From Atriophallophorus winterbourni (lineage: Eukaryota > Platyhelminthes > Trematoda > Plagiorchiida > Microphallidae), in NCBI GenBank assembly GCA_013407085.1, contig JACCGJ010010420.1, positions 152,093 through 216,092 of the forward strand: DNA of 64,000 bases. Direction: 5' to 3'. Made by a program: the position numbers and the translations under genes. This document shows positions 49,001 to 59,268 of the stretch, piece by piece (positions within the stretch are counted from its first letter, which is position 1; the number at the start of each line of letters is the position of its first letter). Below the pieces are notes generated by a model. The model was given only the letters and a program-made list of their open reading frames with translations. It was not told the DNA's origin and made no database searches.

Positions 49001-52000
49001 ATAAGCTCATTAGTCCACTAAGAGAATGGGAAGCCCCCAGGTTAAAACGGAATTCCACCTGAGCTCATCAAATGCTTTGAAACAGCATTATTACAGCTTT
49101 TACACGATTAGCTTCGTCAGTGCTGGCAAGAGGTGTGTCGCCCAAGAGGTGCGAGAGACAAAGATCATCTCAATATTCAAGAGTAATGGTGATTGAGGCG
49201 ACTGCAACATTTAATGAGGAATCTCCCTTCTGAATTATTAGGAATTCGCCGAGGCGTAAAACAAGCGTGATTTCTTGCTTCAACGCTGTTCGGCATTTTT
49301 TCTGCTCTGCCTCTGACGCACGATTCTAGGACGAGGACAAAAGGATTTTTCTTCCAATCTGAACCGGTTGAGGGCACAAACGAAGGCAAGGGAAGTGCTA
49401 TTCCGAGACTGCCAAGAACACCTACAGTCGCTAATGGACTGTTTTTCGTCGGCATGCAAATACGTTTGGCTAACAAACAGCATGTGCACGAATAAAATCC
49501 TTGATCACATTGGGGATATTGTGTAAAGCGTGGTCTGCAGATCAGAAGCAGCTCTTGACCGCTGAATGCAGATCACGCCGCCACTTTGCAACTGACGCCC
49601 AAAGATAGAGTTCTGCTTATCGTTTTGAGCGCTGCGAGAGAGGTTGTTCCTCCCGAATCGGAATCTGGTAATTCGCGAATATGTGGAACATGACAAATTG
49701 TGCGATTGTGATGTTCATCCATGGTCGACATCCACCGAAGGATGCGAGAACAAGCGTTTCAAATGTTATTCGTTTAAAACTAAATGTAATGTAGTGACAA
49801 TCAGTACGTGGTGACTATGCAAATACGTTGTCTTTTTAATCCGTTGGTAGTTATATAGATATTTGACTAAGTCATCCCGAAAACATCAGACTGCGTGGTT
49901 GGATGTGAATTACTAATTTAAAGTAGTTGACATTCGAACAAACATAACCCAAATTGAAAATATTTCACGTTCAGTTGTACTTGTATTTGATCGTTCTTAC
50001 TGTAAGTAACCAAATAGAAATATCATGAATAATGACATTAATTTGATGATATGCATTTCAGGATTGATATTGATATCGAAACGAAAGTGCTCATCATTGA
50101 TTTCTACACACTGTATTTTGGGTCATTCAGCAAACCTATCTATGTTGACAATAGTTTACATCTTTTGATGACAACAAAAACATGTTTAGCCGATACATTC
50201 TTCAAATGTGAATATGATTACCCTTGACATTCGGGTACAATTTTGTCTACCACTCATGTACTGTTTCAAATCTCACTGAACACAATCTCAACCTGATGAC
50301 GGCCAATAGCGAGAAACGGGTTGTGATGTGCAAGTGCTGTGGATGTGAGCACCACAATGCATTGATCATTGTGAGCGTCTTGAGCGTTTGACAAAGAATC
50401 ATTTTTTGACTCTTTATTTGAACATCATGTTGGGAACTATATTTATCAGTGGGATAACTTTGTTTAACACTAATCCAAACTTTCGAGTTTCACTGAAGCT
50501 GATCTTTCTCTCTCCACCTGTTGATGGTAAACAGCCACGAAACGGTTGAGGTGTGTAAGTGTTAGAGATGTAATCACTAGAATATATAAGCTTTATTGAT
50601 TTTAATTATTCTGGAAAATTGAACACACAAAATTCTATGGAAAACACGCGAGTCGAAATTTCGTCTACAAGCATTTAAATGCCGCTTGTAGACCGATCCG
50701 TATCTATTTCGGATTTGAAGATAAGACTTTTTATACAGGAAATTCAAGATTCACGAATTTAAGGTATAAAAAGCCTATAATTTTCCAGCATGTAAAAATT
50801 GAGGCTTTTGAAAAATTGACAGATTATTTATTTTGAAAAATTTCTTGTATAGCTTAAGCCTGATGTAGAAACTGTCGTAGGGATTAGTCGTTGCTCAATC
50901 AATTATAAAACGGGTATTCGGGTGAAATTAATTAGCAAAAATTTATCGAGTTTGTTTCTGAAAATCCGTTCACTCGATTATTGTAAAACGTCTGACGGAA
51001 ATGCGAGGATGTGGTATATCTAATACCAATGACTGAGTGTGTGTGGTACTGCTTGACTAAATTCGAAATAGATGGCTTAGATTATGAATCTTTGAGATAA
51101 ATATATTATAGGTGAATAGTAAATCCTATGGATCTCTTCTGCGAGCCAGTGTATCCAAATTAAGATGCTCCACATGATAATCATATGGTAGATCGCGAAT
51201 ACAGCGCACCATTTTATTTTCTATGCGATGAATCTTCTAAAGAAACTTGACGTCCTTTTGAATTCATGTTGCCCACAATTGATTGAGTAATGAAACACTC
51301 CGTCTATATACGAATTTTGGAGCAGATGGAATTTTTCAGGCGAAAAACTTGCAAACATAAGTCGAACCATACCTGTAATGCGGTTATATCAGCTGTACAT
51401 GGCTCCGCAGTGCTTGCTGTTATTCAAGGTTCCACTTATTCAAACACGGAGGACCTTTAATTCTGTTTGCCCACTCCAACTTCTGTTATCCGAACTTGTT
51501 GGAGCATTGGCATATTTTTACCCATTTTCAGCATTTCACACTTTCTGAAGTTGAATATGAGCTTGTTCCTCTCTGACCAGCTGCTCAATGTATTCGCAAG
51601 CTGTCCAACCTTGACTTGATTCGCTTTCAATACTTAGCACCATCCAAAATAAGAACCGTCATTTGCATTGACGAATTTAGGAAGGTCATTGATTTGGACA
51701 AAAACATGAATCGTTGCAATTCTGAAAGCTTGTGGAACACCGCTTTTGGCTTCGATGATCTTAAATATTCCACCGGTGATACTTACATTTAACCGCGATT
51801 AAGGATGTAGCCTCTCGTCCCGGTAAGAGTGTAACCATTAAAACTAGCGTCCTGCATATTAAATGTCCAGGTAACACACGCGCACGCAACAACCTTAATC
51901 TACTATGTGTGTCTAGTCGTTTATTGGCTCCAGTAGGTAAGTCAACGAAGAACGAGATTTTGGGTTTAGAAATGGCTAACGAAAATTGTGCATTCAATTT

Positions 52001-54331
52001 GCTCAACATCTTTTGAGATCACAGGTAGCAGTGTAACAGTGCAGCAATTTTCTTTGTCAGAAGGAGTGCCACCTTTGTAGATGTGTTTTATAATTTCTTT
52101 TTTCAGTCAGCCAACACAAAAGCTTTTCGCAGAGTAATTAAATAGAGTAGTTTACACAATTTACTGTCACATAAAGTTAGAATTGCAGGTTTGATTCCGT
52201 TGGCTCCCATGGCCATGTTGCTATTCAACCTTCGTAAGCTAAAATATAGGTAGGTTCGAAATATCGCTTATGATCTCCGGCAAAATTTGGGTTTATTATA
52301 CCAAATTTAATGATGCATTCTTGGGTTAAGACCACTTTAAGGATAAATGTATGATAGGATCATTCATGGTTCTGTAATCGAAATGTTCGTGAAAGTTGTA
52401 ATGTTGCGATTGGCTGCAAACTATCTTAACATTGCATATAAATTTTGATTGAAATGTTTCATGAAATGTTTGTGTATAAAATAATTTTGTTGTCTAAAAA
52501 TCGGGTTAACGAATAAGAACGTTGTCCTTGTTCAACATTTTCCGATCAGCCATGCTGAAGCATAAATTGATTTTCATAACTTTTATTTAGTGCTAGTTAC
52601 ACCTTGTTTAGGTGTTTACATTGTCGCCGATATTTCTTTTCGTTACATGTCTGATTCCTGTCGAATGACCTTCCCGAAGCAATTATCACCTCTCCCTGTA
52701 TCCAAGCATTCACTCGAACCTTGGACAATTATTTGTTACATAACGATTTGACGATGTCTGTGTATTGACTCAGGGTAAGCATATTACTTGACTCCAGTGA
52801 CATCGTATGATTTTTTTATAAACCTCGTATTGAACGCATATTTACTATGATATGTTAATTGTGAAGCTATGTGCTTTGTGTGACCATAAATTCTTGAATC
52901 TTGAATCTTGAATCTACATGAACATTAAACATTGAGTGCTTTATTAACACATGCGTGAAGCTGAAATTTCGAAAATTTCCGGATAAAGCTTTGTCCATCT
53001 TTAACTTCTTTTGATAATTACTAATTTCAATATACACAAAAATTAATGTGTCACAAGTGCAGCACAGGATCTGGAGTTGGCTGTCGGTTCTCATGCTAAT
53101 GAGAAAACTGCTCGGGTTCCGTCATGTGCAATAAATGGAAAACATTCGTGGTATTAAATGAGTCGATATGTTGAACACAAATTCATATTTGCATACATGT
53201 CCATCACTCAGCAGCCAAGAATGTTTCTGTGCTGTTTGCATTGGGGATCAGGATCACGATCCACATGAATCGAAACAGTAGGATAATGGTAAACACTTTG
53301 AGCTTGCGAGACACTGCTATCATATCTATTTTAACTAGCTTGAACAGCTATGGAAATATTGGACACTGATGCTGCGCTGCGTAAATAACTTGCTTTAGAT
53401 CGTTCACAATCGAAGCAGGCGTCGATAACGCTTTATGAACTAAATGGCCATTGTCGTCTATTGAACGGATTCGACGCAAATGCTATAGGCTCTCATGAGA
53501 AAAAGAAAACGTCACTAATGAATCAGACTGACTGACGCGAGTTAAGTAGAAGAAGAAGAAGAAAAATGGCTTTATTCAAGTACACGAATTTTCAGCGAGT
53601 ATAAATTTATCGTGTGTATACCTACAACATCTTCCGTAGGAGATCCGCAGCAATCGTTATTTTCGTATGTTATATGGTACGCTATCCTCATACCGCTTTT
53701 TGTTTGATTTGCCCTTACAAAAACAAATCGTGAAGTAGATAGTGTCATTAATAATTTTTTATAGGCGAAAAATGCTAGCTCTCAATTACAAATAAATAAT
53801 CCAAAATATGGCTTGTAGATCCGCTAACTAGGAAATAACATTGTACTATCTCGTGAATGCACGGTTTTTATAAAACTTAAATTGTTATCCATTCAGCAAA
53901 TTCTTTATACAAATTTGCCACATAATAATCTTGAGGAATATATTTGCGATAGAAACTTAGCAAAATTTTGAATGTAGTTAGCGAATTGAACAAAAAAATT
54001 TTATCAACTAACCTCCACAAAATACGGCGCACAAGCAGCAAAACAACAACGTTGATACCCGTAACGTGTGCATCTCATATGAGCACGGACAGTTGAACCA
54101 GTCTTTTTATTTACGCAAGAAAGTCTCAGTACGTGATTGGTGGTACTGTCCAAATGTAACAGCCAATTCAATGTAAGGTGTGTCATTTTGGTCATGGTTC
54201 AGACGATGAAAGTTATCATTACCGATAAAGTTGAGAGCTATATTTTGACAAGGATTCATCGCCAGAGCGACTGCTGGAGGTTTAATGATATAAAATTGGA
54301 ATGTTTTGATTAGGTCAATGTTTTCATTGTA
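37511..54331 (-). CDS. Large multi-exon host gene, unknown protein
   Basis: Eleven minus-strand exons join with matching phases: 54115-54331, 47431-47528, 46974-47190, 46801-46868, 46628-46672, 46256-46436, 42461-42552, 41776-42010, 39825-39886, 38599-38693, 38064-38168; a twelfth (37511-37561) is possible. Strong sites include TTTTTTCAG before 47528, TTCTTCTTCAG before 46436, TTTTTCGCTCAG before 42552, and donors GTAAGT after 46974 and 41776. Sample peptides: 'NDTPYIELAVTFGQYHQS', 'WKLRNFGNFSVEKYHKCN', 'LMPEKEMALIDTNNHKPD', 'NATVTMKMEHTFSVRRYP', 'DGSIIFHLSNSFFVIT'. Exon 46974-47190 has 'MKQLSISSVLFFCLM', which could be a signal peptide and an alternative start. Several N-x-S/T sites fit an extracellular protein. 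No family is recognised. Introns hold LINEs and satellites. Confidence 0.6.
38424..38470. repeat. ATGT/ATAT-rich simple repeat
   Basis: Alternating ATATATG and ACATATGT units, intronic to the minus-strand gene. Confidence 0.7.
39480..39625 (+). repeat. CR1-like LINE 3' tail fragment
   Basis: Ends in TTGAATCTTGAATC (about 39591-39607), the same heptamer tail as at 52890-52912. Heptamer or octamer tails are usual for CR1 LINEs. Almost all of the element is missing. Confidence 0.5.
40002..40053. repeat. AT dinucleotide microsatellite
   Basis: Alternating TA run with one TATTAT interruption, just upstream of minus-strand exon 39825-39886. Confidence 0.9.
40178..40328 (+). CDS. Possible receptor exon (TM5-like)
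   Basis: Acceptor GTTATCATTCAG opens a frame with 'KIAIFNFSCLILICPFLR' followed by basic 'ICDSHRRKSLQ'. A donor could be CGG|GTATTT. A hydrophobic helix followed by a basic loop resembles helix 5 and the third loop of a GPCR. Phase does not match the next candidate exon, so this is weak. Confidence 0.22.
41290..41376. repeat. Fragment of the 257-bp retrozyme-like monomer
   Basis: GAACTAGTATTTGTGTAGAC, GGATGGCGCAATG, AAGTTCTCGTCTACTCGC and TACTTTATAAGTAGCTGA match 60993-61069 with few differences. The hammerhead part is absent; satellite sequence follows from about 41400. Confidence 0.8.
41400..41660. repeat. Satellite fragments, both orientations
   Basis: 41400-41470 matches the minus orientation seen at 29880-29949; 41510-41660 has plus-orientation blocks (TGCATGCACTTAT, GTGTAACCCCAT, GTGATTAAACAG, TTATCCAAC). 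No hammerhead core remains. It lies 115 bases from the exon ending at 41776. Confidence 0.55.
42553..44228. other. Intron of the minus-strand gene, part 1
   Basis: Near 42783-42810 a minus-oriented GATTCTTGATT repeat resembles the CR1 tail. 43075-43160 (GAAACCGGTAGTGG, GGATGTGAGCACTACAAT) resembles 50320-50370 and is a degenerate hammerhead repeat lacking the first core. No other element is recognised. Confidence 0.4.
44230..44919 (+). CDS. Possible last two exons of a GPCR-like gene (TM6-TM7)
   Basis: Exon 44230-44393 (donor GAGA|GTAAGT) reads 'KSCEWNVSLTDNQIN' and 'KRLFILVCGAYIPQLASG'. Exon 44765-44919 (acceptor CTTTCCGTTCAG) joins in phase and reads 'RYTACALFASDAMNFLLY' then 'LRYYRESSAKLKNNDKK' and a TAA. 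An AATAAA overlaps the stop (44919-44924), so the gene ends here. Two hydrophobic helices followed by a basic tail resemble helices 6, 7 and 8 of a rhodopsin-type receptor, with 'SDAMNFLLYLRYYRE' in place of NPxxY. The gene lies antisense in an intron of the minus-strand gene. The exon pair is well supported; the receptor label is tentative. Confidence 0.45.
44925..46255. other. Intron of the minus-strand gene, part 2
   Basis: A plus frame at 45869-46048 starts 'MCLYTIGVLLLVQSVINA', which looks like a secretion signal followed by a short Cys-containing stretch, but no splice or poly(A) context supports it. A minus-strand hydrophobic frame lies at 44929-45252. Neither is called as a gene. Confidence 0.3.
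47827..48125. repeat. Left arm of a ~300-bp inverted repeat
   Basis: Nearly identical to the reverse complement of 49492-49791 (CATTACATTTAG start; GATCAAGGATTTT end). The arms are 1.37 kb apart and enclose a LINE fragment. A diverged single relative is at 32090-32225. Confidence 0.85.
48434..49480 (+). pseudogene. LINE ORF2 fragment between inverted arms
   Basis: Plus frames read 'TFGPKNARTSDWFEAKAS', 'EMTAVLNEKRLAFLSFKG' and 'QPGRRCANDYLTDTC' (48500-48750), then RT pieces near 48930-49100 ('LDTPPTLDKLISPLREWE', 'GIPPELIKCFETALLQ') and near 49245-49320 (a GVKQA motif-B-like box and 'STLFGIFSA'). The linker matches the LINE at 54752-55534 ('TSDWFEANASEMTAVLDE'), so they are one family on opposite strands. 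Several stops and frame changes; neither endonuclease nor C-terminus is recognisable. Confidence 0.75.
49492..49791. repeat. Right arm of the ~300-bp inverted repeat
   Basis: Reverse complement of 47827-48125 with few changes, including an intact GTCGACCATGG-like centre. The arms are much more alike than the LINE fragment between them is to its relative at 54.8 kb. Confidence 0.85.
49800..50180. other. AT-rich spacer
   Basis: No gene or element end is seen. Confidence 0.4.
50190..50400 (+). repeat. Degenerate hammerhead repeat copy
   Basis: Has CTGTTTCAAATCTCACTGA, then AACCTGATGACGGCC, AATAGCGAGAAACGGGTT and GTGATGTG. The two hammerhead cores are present in order (CUGAUGA at about 50293, GAAAC at about 50310) but stem I pairing is poor. 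The right part resembles 43080-43160. Confidence 0.55.
50480..50600 (+). repeat. Degenerate hammerhead repeat copy
   Basis: CTCTCCACCTGTTGATGG, TAAACAGCCACGAAACGG and TTGAGGTGTG match the satellite's hammerhead layout, with CUGUUGA in place of CUGAUGA, a GGU...GCC stem II and GAAAC. Likely inactive. Confidence 0.5.
51110..52260 (-). pseudogene. CR1-like LINE RT, decayed
   Basis: Minus-strand pieces in order: 'NMAMGANGIKPAILTLCD' (about 52180), then after degraded sequence 'LANTLSSWSERNKLIFNF' and 'RKCEMLKMGKNMPML' (51500-51600), and a C-terminal 'KMVRCIRDLPYDYHVEHL' (51180-51230). These match the fingers, post-palm and C-terminal motifs of CR1 RT. Stops are frequent. A segment near 51790-52010 does not fit CR1 and may be a separate insertion. 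Confidence 0.7.
52600..52915 (+). mobile_element. CR1-like LINE 3' end with heptamer tail
   Basis: A broken plus frame reads 'NDLPEAIITSPCIQAFTR' and 'TLDNYLLHNDL', the usual CR1 C-terminus, followed by a 3' UTR and TTGAATC repeated about three times (52890-52912). It faces away from the minus-strand CR1 piece at 51110-52260. Confidence 0.65.
52916..54114. other. Intron of the minus-strand gene with satellite remnant
   Basis: 53200-53310 on the minus strand carries CTGTTTCGATTCATGTGGA, GATCCTGATCC, then TGCAAACAGCACAGAAAC, a degenerate satellite hammerhead region. A GAAGAAGAAGAA run lies at about 53548-53562. Otherwise nothing is recognised. Confidence 0.45.
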
Positions 54332-54399
54332 CTGGGTTGCAGTGCTTTTAATTTAAAGTCAGATTTTAATAATAAATAGTATCTAACGTTCGAAAAGCG

Positions 54400-54750
54400 C
54401 CCCATTGCTGTACGCTAATGTATGCAGCATAAGAAATAAGTAGGCTGAGCTCTCTCTTCGTGTAGCTGAGTTGTACACTCGGGTTATAGAGCTTTCCAAG
54501 ACCTGGCTGTCCGCGCTTGACGATGTGCCAAAAAAATCAACCAACAGTATCTCGCCATTAGATGCGATAGATCTGGCGACAGGAGAGGCGGTGGCGTTGC
54601 ACTCCTCCCAGAGTATGGCTTGCACAATATGGAACGGGAATATCCCTAACCCGTAAAAACGTCCAAGTTGTCATGAGTATCCTGACTCGCTACAAGTCAG
54701 CCCTCGCATTTGTTTGTGTCCACATCACACCCAGTGCAGCCCAGCAGGAG
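54400..54750. other. Possible retroelement fragment
   Basis: A plus frame near 54640-54790 reads 'KNVQVVMSILTRYKSAL' and 'SAAQQEITQLIETLDRL', which might be a LINE endonuclease of another family. Stops interrupt it. It borders the LINE that ends at 54752. Confidence 0.25.
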
Positions 54751-54751
54751 A

Positions 54752-56720
54752 TTACACAGCTGATTGAGACGCTCGACAGGTTGTTTCTGTTGGCATACCT
54801 TTGAACCTCAAGAATGCTGAGCGTTTCTCATCCAGCACAGCAGTCATCTCAGAAGCATTTGCTTCGAACCAATCGCTCGTTCGAGCTTTCTCCGGACCGA
54901 AAGTGGAAAGTGCGACTCGGCATATGCAGCTTTTTATCAATTCCCAGTTTTCTGAAGCAGATTCAAGTGGGGTTGTCTTGTTGAACTCGTCCGTGAAGGC
55001 CTTTGCAAATCTCGCACTTAGATTAGGTTCGCACATGCGAGTGACGTCTATCCTAGGCTTAGTAGACAATTTGGTGCGGTGAAATCTCGTGTGGGGGAGC
55101 TTCAGTTTTGCACAGACCAGTAAATGATCAGTGTCACAGTCTGCGCTTCGATATGATCTGGTGAGAAGCACGCTTACTATATTATCACGCCTAACAAGAA
55201 TAAGATCAAGCTGATGCCAATGCTTAGAGCGAGGATGCTTCCAAGAGACTTTATGCTGTGATTTTGTTTGAAAGAAAGTGTTACTGACACAAAGATTGGG
55301 CTGTGTGCACAATTCTAAAAGGCGTTGCCCATTTTCATTGGTTTTACCTACACTGAACCTTCCAAAACAGTTTTGGCAAGACTCGTAATCTGCACCAACT
55401 CTGGCATTGAAATCACCCAATACCACTACACAGTTTTTCTGTGGTACGCTTTTCCGGACGGCTGTGAGGTTATGATAAAAAGCGTCTTTTTCAGCAGGCG
55501 TCGCAGAGAGCGTCGGTGCACAAACGTTGACCAACGTAATGGTACCAGTAATGCACCTCAGATTTAGAATCTAAATCCCGTCGCTCCCGCTTCTGCTCGG
55601 TTCTGTTGCTTTTAATATGTCATTTCGCACAGCAAACCCAACTCCATGCAGTCGAGGCTCATCGGAACCTCTTCCCTTCCAAAAGAATGCGTAATCACTT
55701 TCTGTTAGCTTACCAGTGTCTGGTAAGCGCGTCTCTTGTAGGGCAGCCACGTCGACATTCAGCCTCTTTAGCTCGTTGTTAATCACGGCGGACTATCTAA
55801 CGCATCTGATATTCGAGACGTCGTCATGAAATCCTGGAAGCATGGACCGGACGTTACAGGTTTCAAGTTTTAGAGCTGACATTTGTTGTTTGGTATTTCG
55901 ATTCGCTGGTGCGGAAAAATACAGTTCGCTTGTCGGTTGATTCCTAATCCCTATGCACCCAATGAGGATAGCAGACCGCGGCGAGACGGCACCTCATTAA
56001 CTGGGGGCTGCCCAGCTTGAGGCGGGCGGTAGCCGTCCAATGAGACCTGGAAGTCTCTCCCACCGTCAAAAGCAGCCCCAGGCGCTTAGCTCTACTCCAG
56101 TCGAGCCAAAGCATTTAACTGGTATCTGGTGCTTCCCGTGTTATTTTCCGTAGAAGCGGAATGGAGTGTCCTCTCCATTTGTGCGTTGTGATGTACGCCA
56201 GGGCAGTTCAATTTGGAGAACTAGCTGTTGCTCATGCAGCAAGTGCTCCCTCTCCACCGCTCCACTGGAACCAAAGGAACAGCTAGGCTGATACGTTTGG
56301 ACGACAATGCCGTCTCAGGAGCTGGCAGGACGAAGTTAAATAAACTTCGGACTGCCTAACGGGACTCCGGCTCCGAATTTTCCCTTGAGGTTGACTCCTA
56401 AAGCCTTTTCCATGAATGGATGTAGCCACAAGGCAGTGGAGGTTTGATATAAGGGTTTTCCTTCCCCTAGGTGGGCCGCCTTCATGGACTAACGAGCTCC
56501 ACTTGCCCGAAGCATGCTGGTTTTGAGGCGCCAGTCAGCCGCCTTCGCTCTTTCTCCTGTCAGTAGAAGCAGTTCTGCCGGGTCACACAGGACAACGCGT
56601 AGGCCAGGAGCTGGACTTGGTTGTCAGAGGCTATATGAGACGCGGGCCATTGGAGCATTTTTGAATTTGGGAGCTTATCCCCAAAACCACCCCGGCCGTG
56701 ACAACCTTGGAACCATCATA
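54752..56720 (-). pseudogene. LINE 5' half: leader plus endonuclease, 3'-truncated
   Basis: Minus strand. A leader of about 840 bases (55883-56720) shares ordered blocks with 23900-24400. An ATG at 55882 starts 'MSALKLETCNVRSMLPGF'; after a stop and frame changes it continues at 55786-55571 ('LNVDVAALQETRLPDTGK', 'DYAFFWKGRGSDEPRLHG') and 55534-54752 ('CVVVLGDFNARVGADYES', 'NLCVSNTFFQTKSQHKVSW', 'SADCDTDHLLVCAKLKLP', 'TSDWFEANASEMTAVLDE'). These are the endonuclease catalytic motifs (ETR, GDFN, TDH in place of SDH). The sequence ends just before RT. The 783-base last frame is open, so this copy is younger than its relative at 48.4 kb. A 5' half without the 3' half is unusual and suggests a deletion or rearrangement. 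Confidence 0.8.
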
Positions 56721-56984
56721 TTAATCTAATGTCATTCAATTACGTACGGTGCGTATACAATACCTATTTGATCAATTTGCAGAAGAATGTATATGACTTT
56801 CTAGGGATAACAAAAGCAGAGTTTTAATACATTTATATTCTTACAATAATATAACTGACAGTGCTTTCATCTTAAACTGGTTGCACTTTTCTACGAACCA
56901 TCTTTTTCATTTATTTTGTCAGTTTGCTGCGCTGAACGAAAAAGTAGAGGTGAGGAGCCAATGCAATCTAAAATCTGTGCTTGT

Positions 56985-58200
56985 TTACGTATCAATCTTG
57001 AGTAAAAATAGGCTGATTTGAAAGCTGAAATTCGTAATGGAAATTCTTGCAAATTTGGATATTTACTTAAAGCCTGTATTTATTAGCATGATGAAAATTA
57101 TTCGTTCAGTTGACTAACATGTGTAATCCGAATGCGCAAACATTCACTTGCTATGAATGTGGCGGTGGTCCTAAACATCAGCTATCGTTGTTCATAAATT
57201 ATCATAACAAAAACCAATTATATTCACCGTGAGTGCTTCAATAAGAATAACTTGTAAATATGCATTCTATACCGAGGTGTGTTTTATGAACGCGATTAGA
57301 CAGTAGCCTAAATATCCAACTTCGATTAACTATTTTCACCATTTCAAGGCTCGATAGAAATAATCTCGCTGACTTTGCCTGATGACTGTAAAAATTCAAT
57401 ATTGGTAATAGTGCGTGAGTCCGGGTTTGTGATCAACAATATACACTGCCACATCATATTAGTTTAATGGAATTAATCACGAAGAAAATCGAGATTTATA
57501 TTCAAATATTGAGAGACCGTTGATCTACCCTATCAGATATAACTTTCTGATCACTAAGCGCTTATGAAAATCAAAATTTTGTATACAGGCTACAAGTGGT
57601 GATGAACACACTTTGTGAAGCGTTCACACGCTTGCTCAACAAATGACTCAGAACCACGGACAACTGCACACATTTCGCGACCTAACTAGAGCCGAGTGCA
57701 CAAAGTTCACTAAATCAATATCTACAGAAGTTTCAGCTTACAAAACTACAGCTGCTTTTATGATGAAGTCAAATTTCACACGTTAATGCAAGTCTACCTT
57801 CAGATATCAAGATGGATACCGACATTTGAGTTAATTTGTTTGTAAAATTTTGCATTTTATTCGCTGAGCCTGTTAAGCATCAGGCTGAAATGGAAACTGA
57901 GAAGCACTGCTACAATTATAAAATCATTTTTAAATTTTCATTAAAATTCTAACGTTCAACAAGTTGCTCACTTAATGTTAAATTTAAATTGTTTTTAATG
58001 ACGCTATTCAATTTGAATACAATAGGTTATTTCAGTAAATTGGAACGTTCCGCTTCTGACTTGTTCAAGTGCGAAAGTCATCAGAAGATGCAAGACGGAT
58101 TTCCAAGCAGAGAATATGAGCAACTGCAAGCAGACATTTGCCACATGCTTAAAAACCTCGTCCTCAAGCTTCAAAAAGAAGACGTGATGAGCTAATGCCA
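56985..58200. repeat. 1.2-kb tandem unit, copy A (includes family C sequence)
   Basis: Matches 58210-58496 plus 59363-60250 along its whole length (landmarks TGTAAAAAT, GACCGTTGATCTACCC, CTACAAGTGGTGATGAACAC, TTGGAACGTTCCGCTTC, CAGAGAATATGAGCAACTGC). Its second half (57640-58190) is family C, as at 11180-11900. No LINE domain is recognised. Confidence 0.85.
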
Positions 58201-58534
58201 ACTAAAATATATTCTTCATTTCCGGATCAATCTTGAATAAAATTAAGACCGATTTGAAAGCTAAAATTCGTGATTGAATGCATGCAAATTTGGATATTTA
58301 TTTAAAGCCTGATTTTATTAGCATGTTGAAAATTATTTTCTTCAGTTGAATAACATGGTTAATCCGATGCCGCAAACATTCACTTGCTATGAAGTGGCGT
58401 TGATCCTAAACATCAGCTATCCTTGTTCATAAATTATCATAAAAAAACCTATTATATTCACCGTGAGTGCTTCAATGAGAATAATTTGTAAATATGAAAA
58501 AAAAAGTTTGTAATGAATCTGTGAGAGTAGTTTA

Positions 58535-58576
58535 TTGGTACCGTTTCGCTTCTGACAGAAGCTTCGTCAGACCAAG
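58535..58576 (-). ncRNA. Hammerhead ribozyme, left arm (cleavage triplet altered)
   Basis: Minus strand: stem I strand UUGGU, core CUGACGA, a stem II hairpin GCUUCU/AGAAGC, then GAAAC and ACCAA pairing with UUGGU. Where the right arm has the GUU triplet, this copy has GGU, which lacks the required U, so cleavage is predicted to be lost. Position 7 of CUGANGA tolerates C. Confidence 0.7.
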
Positions 58577-59224
58577 GTTGTCAGTGCGAACAGGGATCAA
58601 GCTTAAATTGCCTCCACCTGACCAATCATAAGCTGGTTAATAACTGCGGAGTCCACGGTGGGTTTTGCGCTCGTTAAGAAGGACAGGCGCGTTCAATATC
58701 AACTGACGCACCACCACCCTTACGTGCCGTATAATCCCTTAATTGTTTTAGTCTTGACAAGTGTGAATGACATCTGTCGACAGATTCGCGCGATTGCGTA
58801 ATCGGTGCGCACACTAGTTGTTACGCACGTTAATGTTTATCCGCTGCAGGACCGGACGCCATACATGGAAAGACTTCACGCTGAGGCGGTTGAGATAACA
58901 AAGGCTGGTGAGAATGCTGTCAACAAGGTGGATGGGGCTGACATCACCCCAATCTGGCGTCCGGTCCTGCATCGGATAAACATTATTGTGCGCACCGATT
59001 ACGCAATCGCGCTAATCTGTCAGCAGATGTCATTCTCACCTGCCAAGACTAAAACAATTAAGAGATAATACGGCACGTAGGGGTGGTGGTGCGTCAATTG
59101 ATATTGAACGCGCCTGTCCTTCTTAGCGAGCGCAGAACCCACTATGGACTGTGCAATTCTTAACCAGCTTATGATTGGTCAGGTGAAGGCAATTTAAGCT
59201 TGATCCCTGTTCGTACTGACAACC

Positions 59225-59268
59225 TTGGTCTGACGAAGCTTCTGTGTCAGAAGCGGAAACGTTACCAA
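59225..59268 (+). ncRNA. Hammerhead ribozyme, right arm
   Basis: Stem I: UUGGU (59225-59229) with ACCAA (59264-59268). Core CUGACGA 59230-59236. Stem II: seven pairs GCUUCUG/CAGAAGC with a UGU loop, and an A-G mismatch at its base. GAAA 59256-59259 (counting the G). Stem III is only ACGU (59259-59262), then the cleavage triplet GUU ending at 59263. All essential bases are present. The very short stem III is like that of Penelope-type hammerheads, which are thought to work best as dimers. Confidence 0.78.

Noticed and set aside
47827..49791. Inverted arms as LTRs or TIRs of one transposon
   Set aside because: No target-site duplication or TG/CA ends were found, and the interior is a decayed LINE fragment.
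58805..59068. 87-codon frame in the foldback element
   Set aside because: It crosses the inverted arms and centre; the two ends are complementary copies, so it is a by-product of the palindrome.
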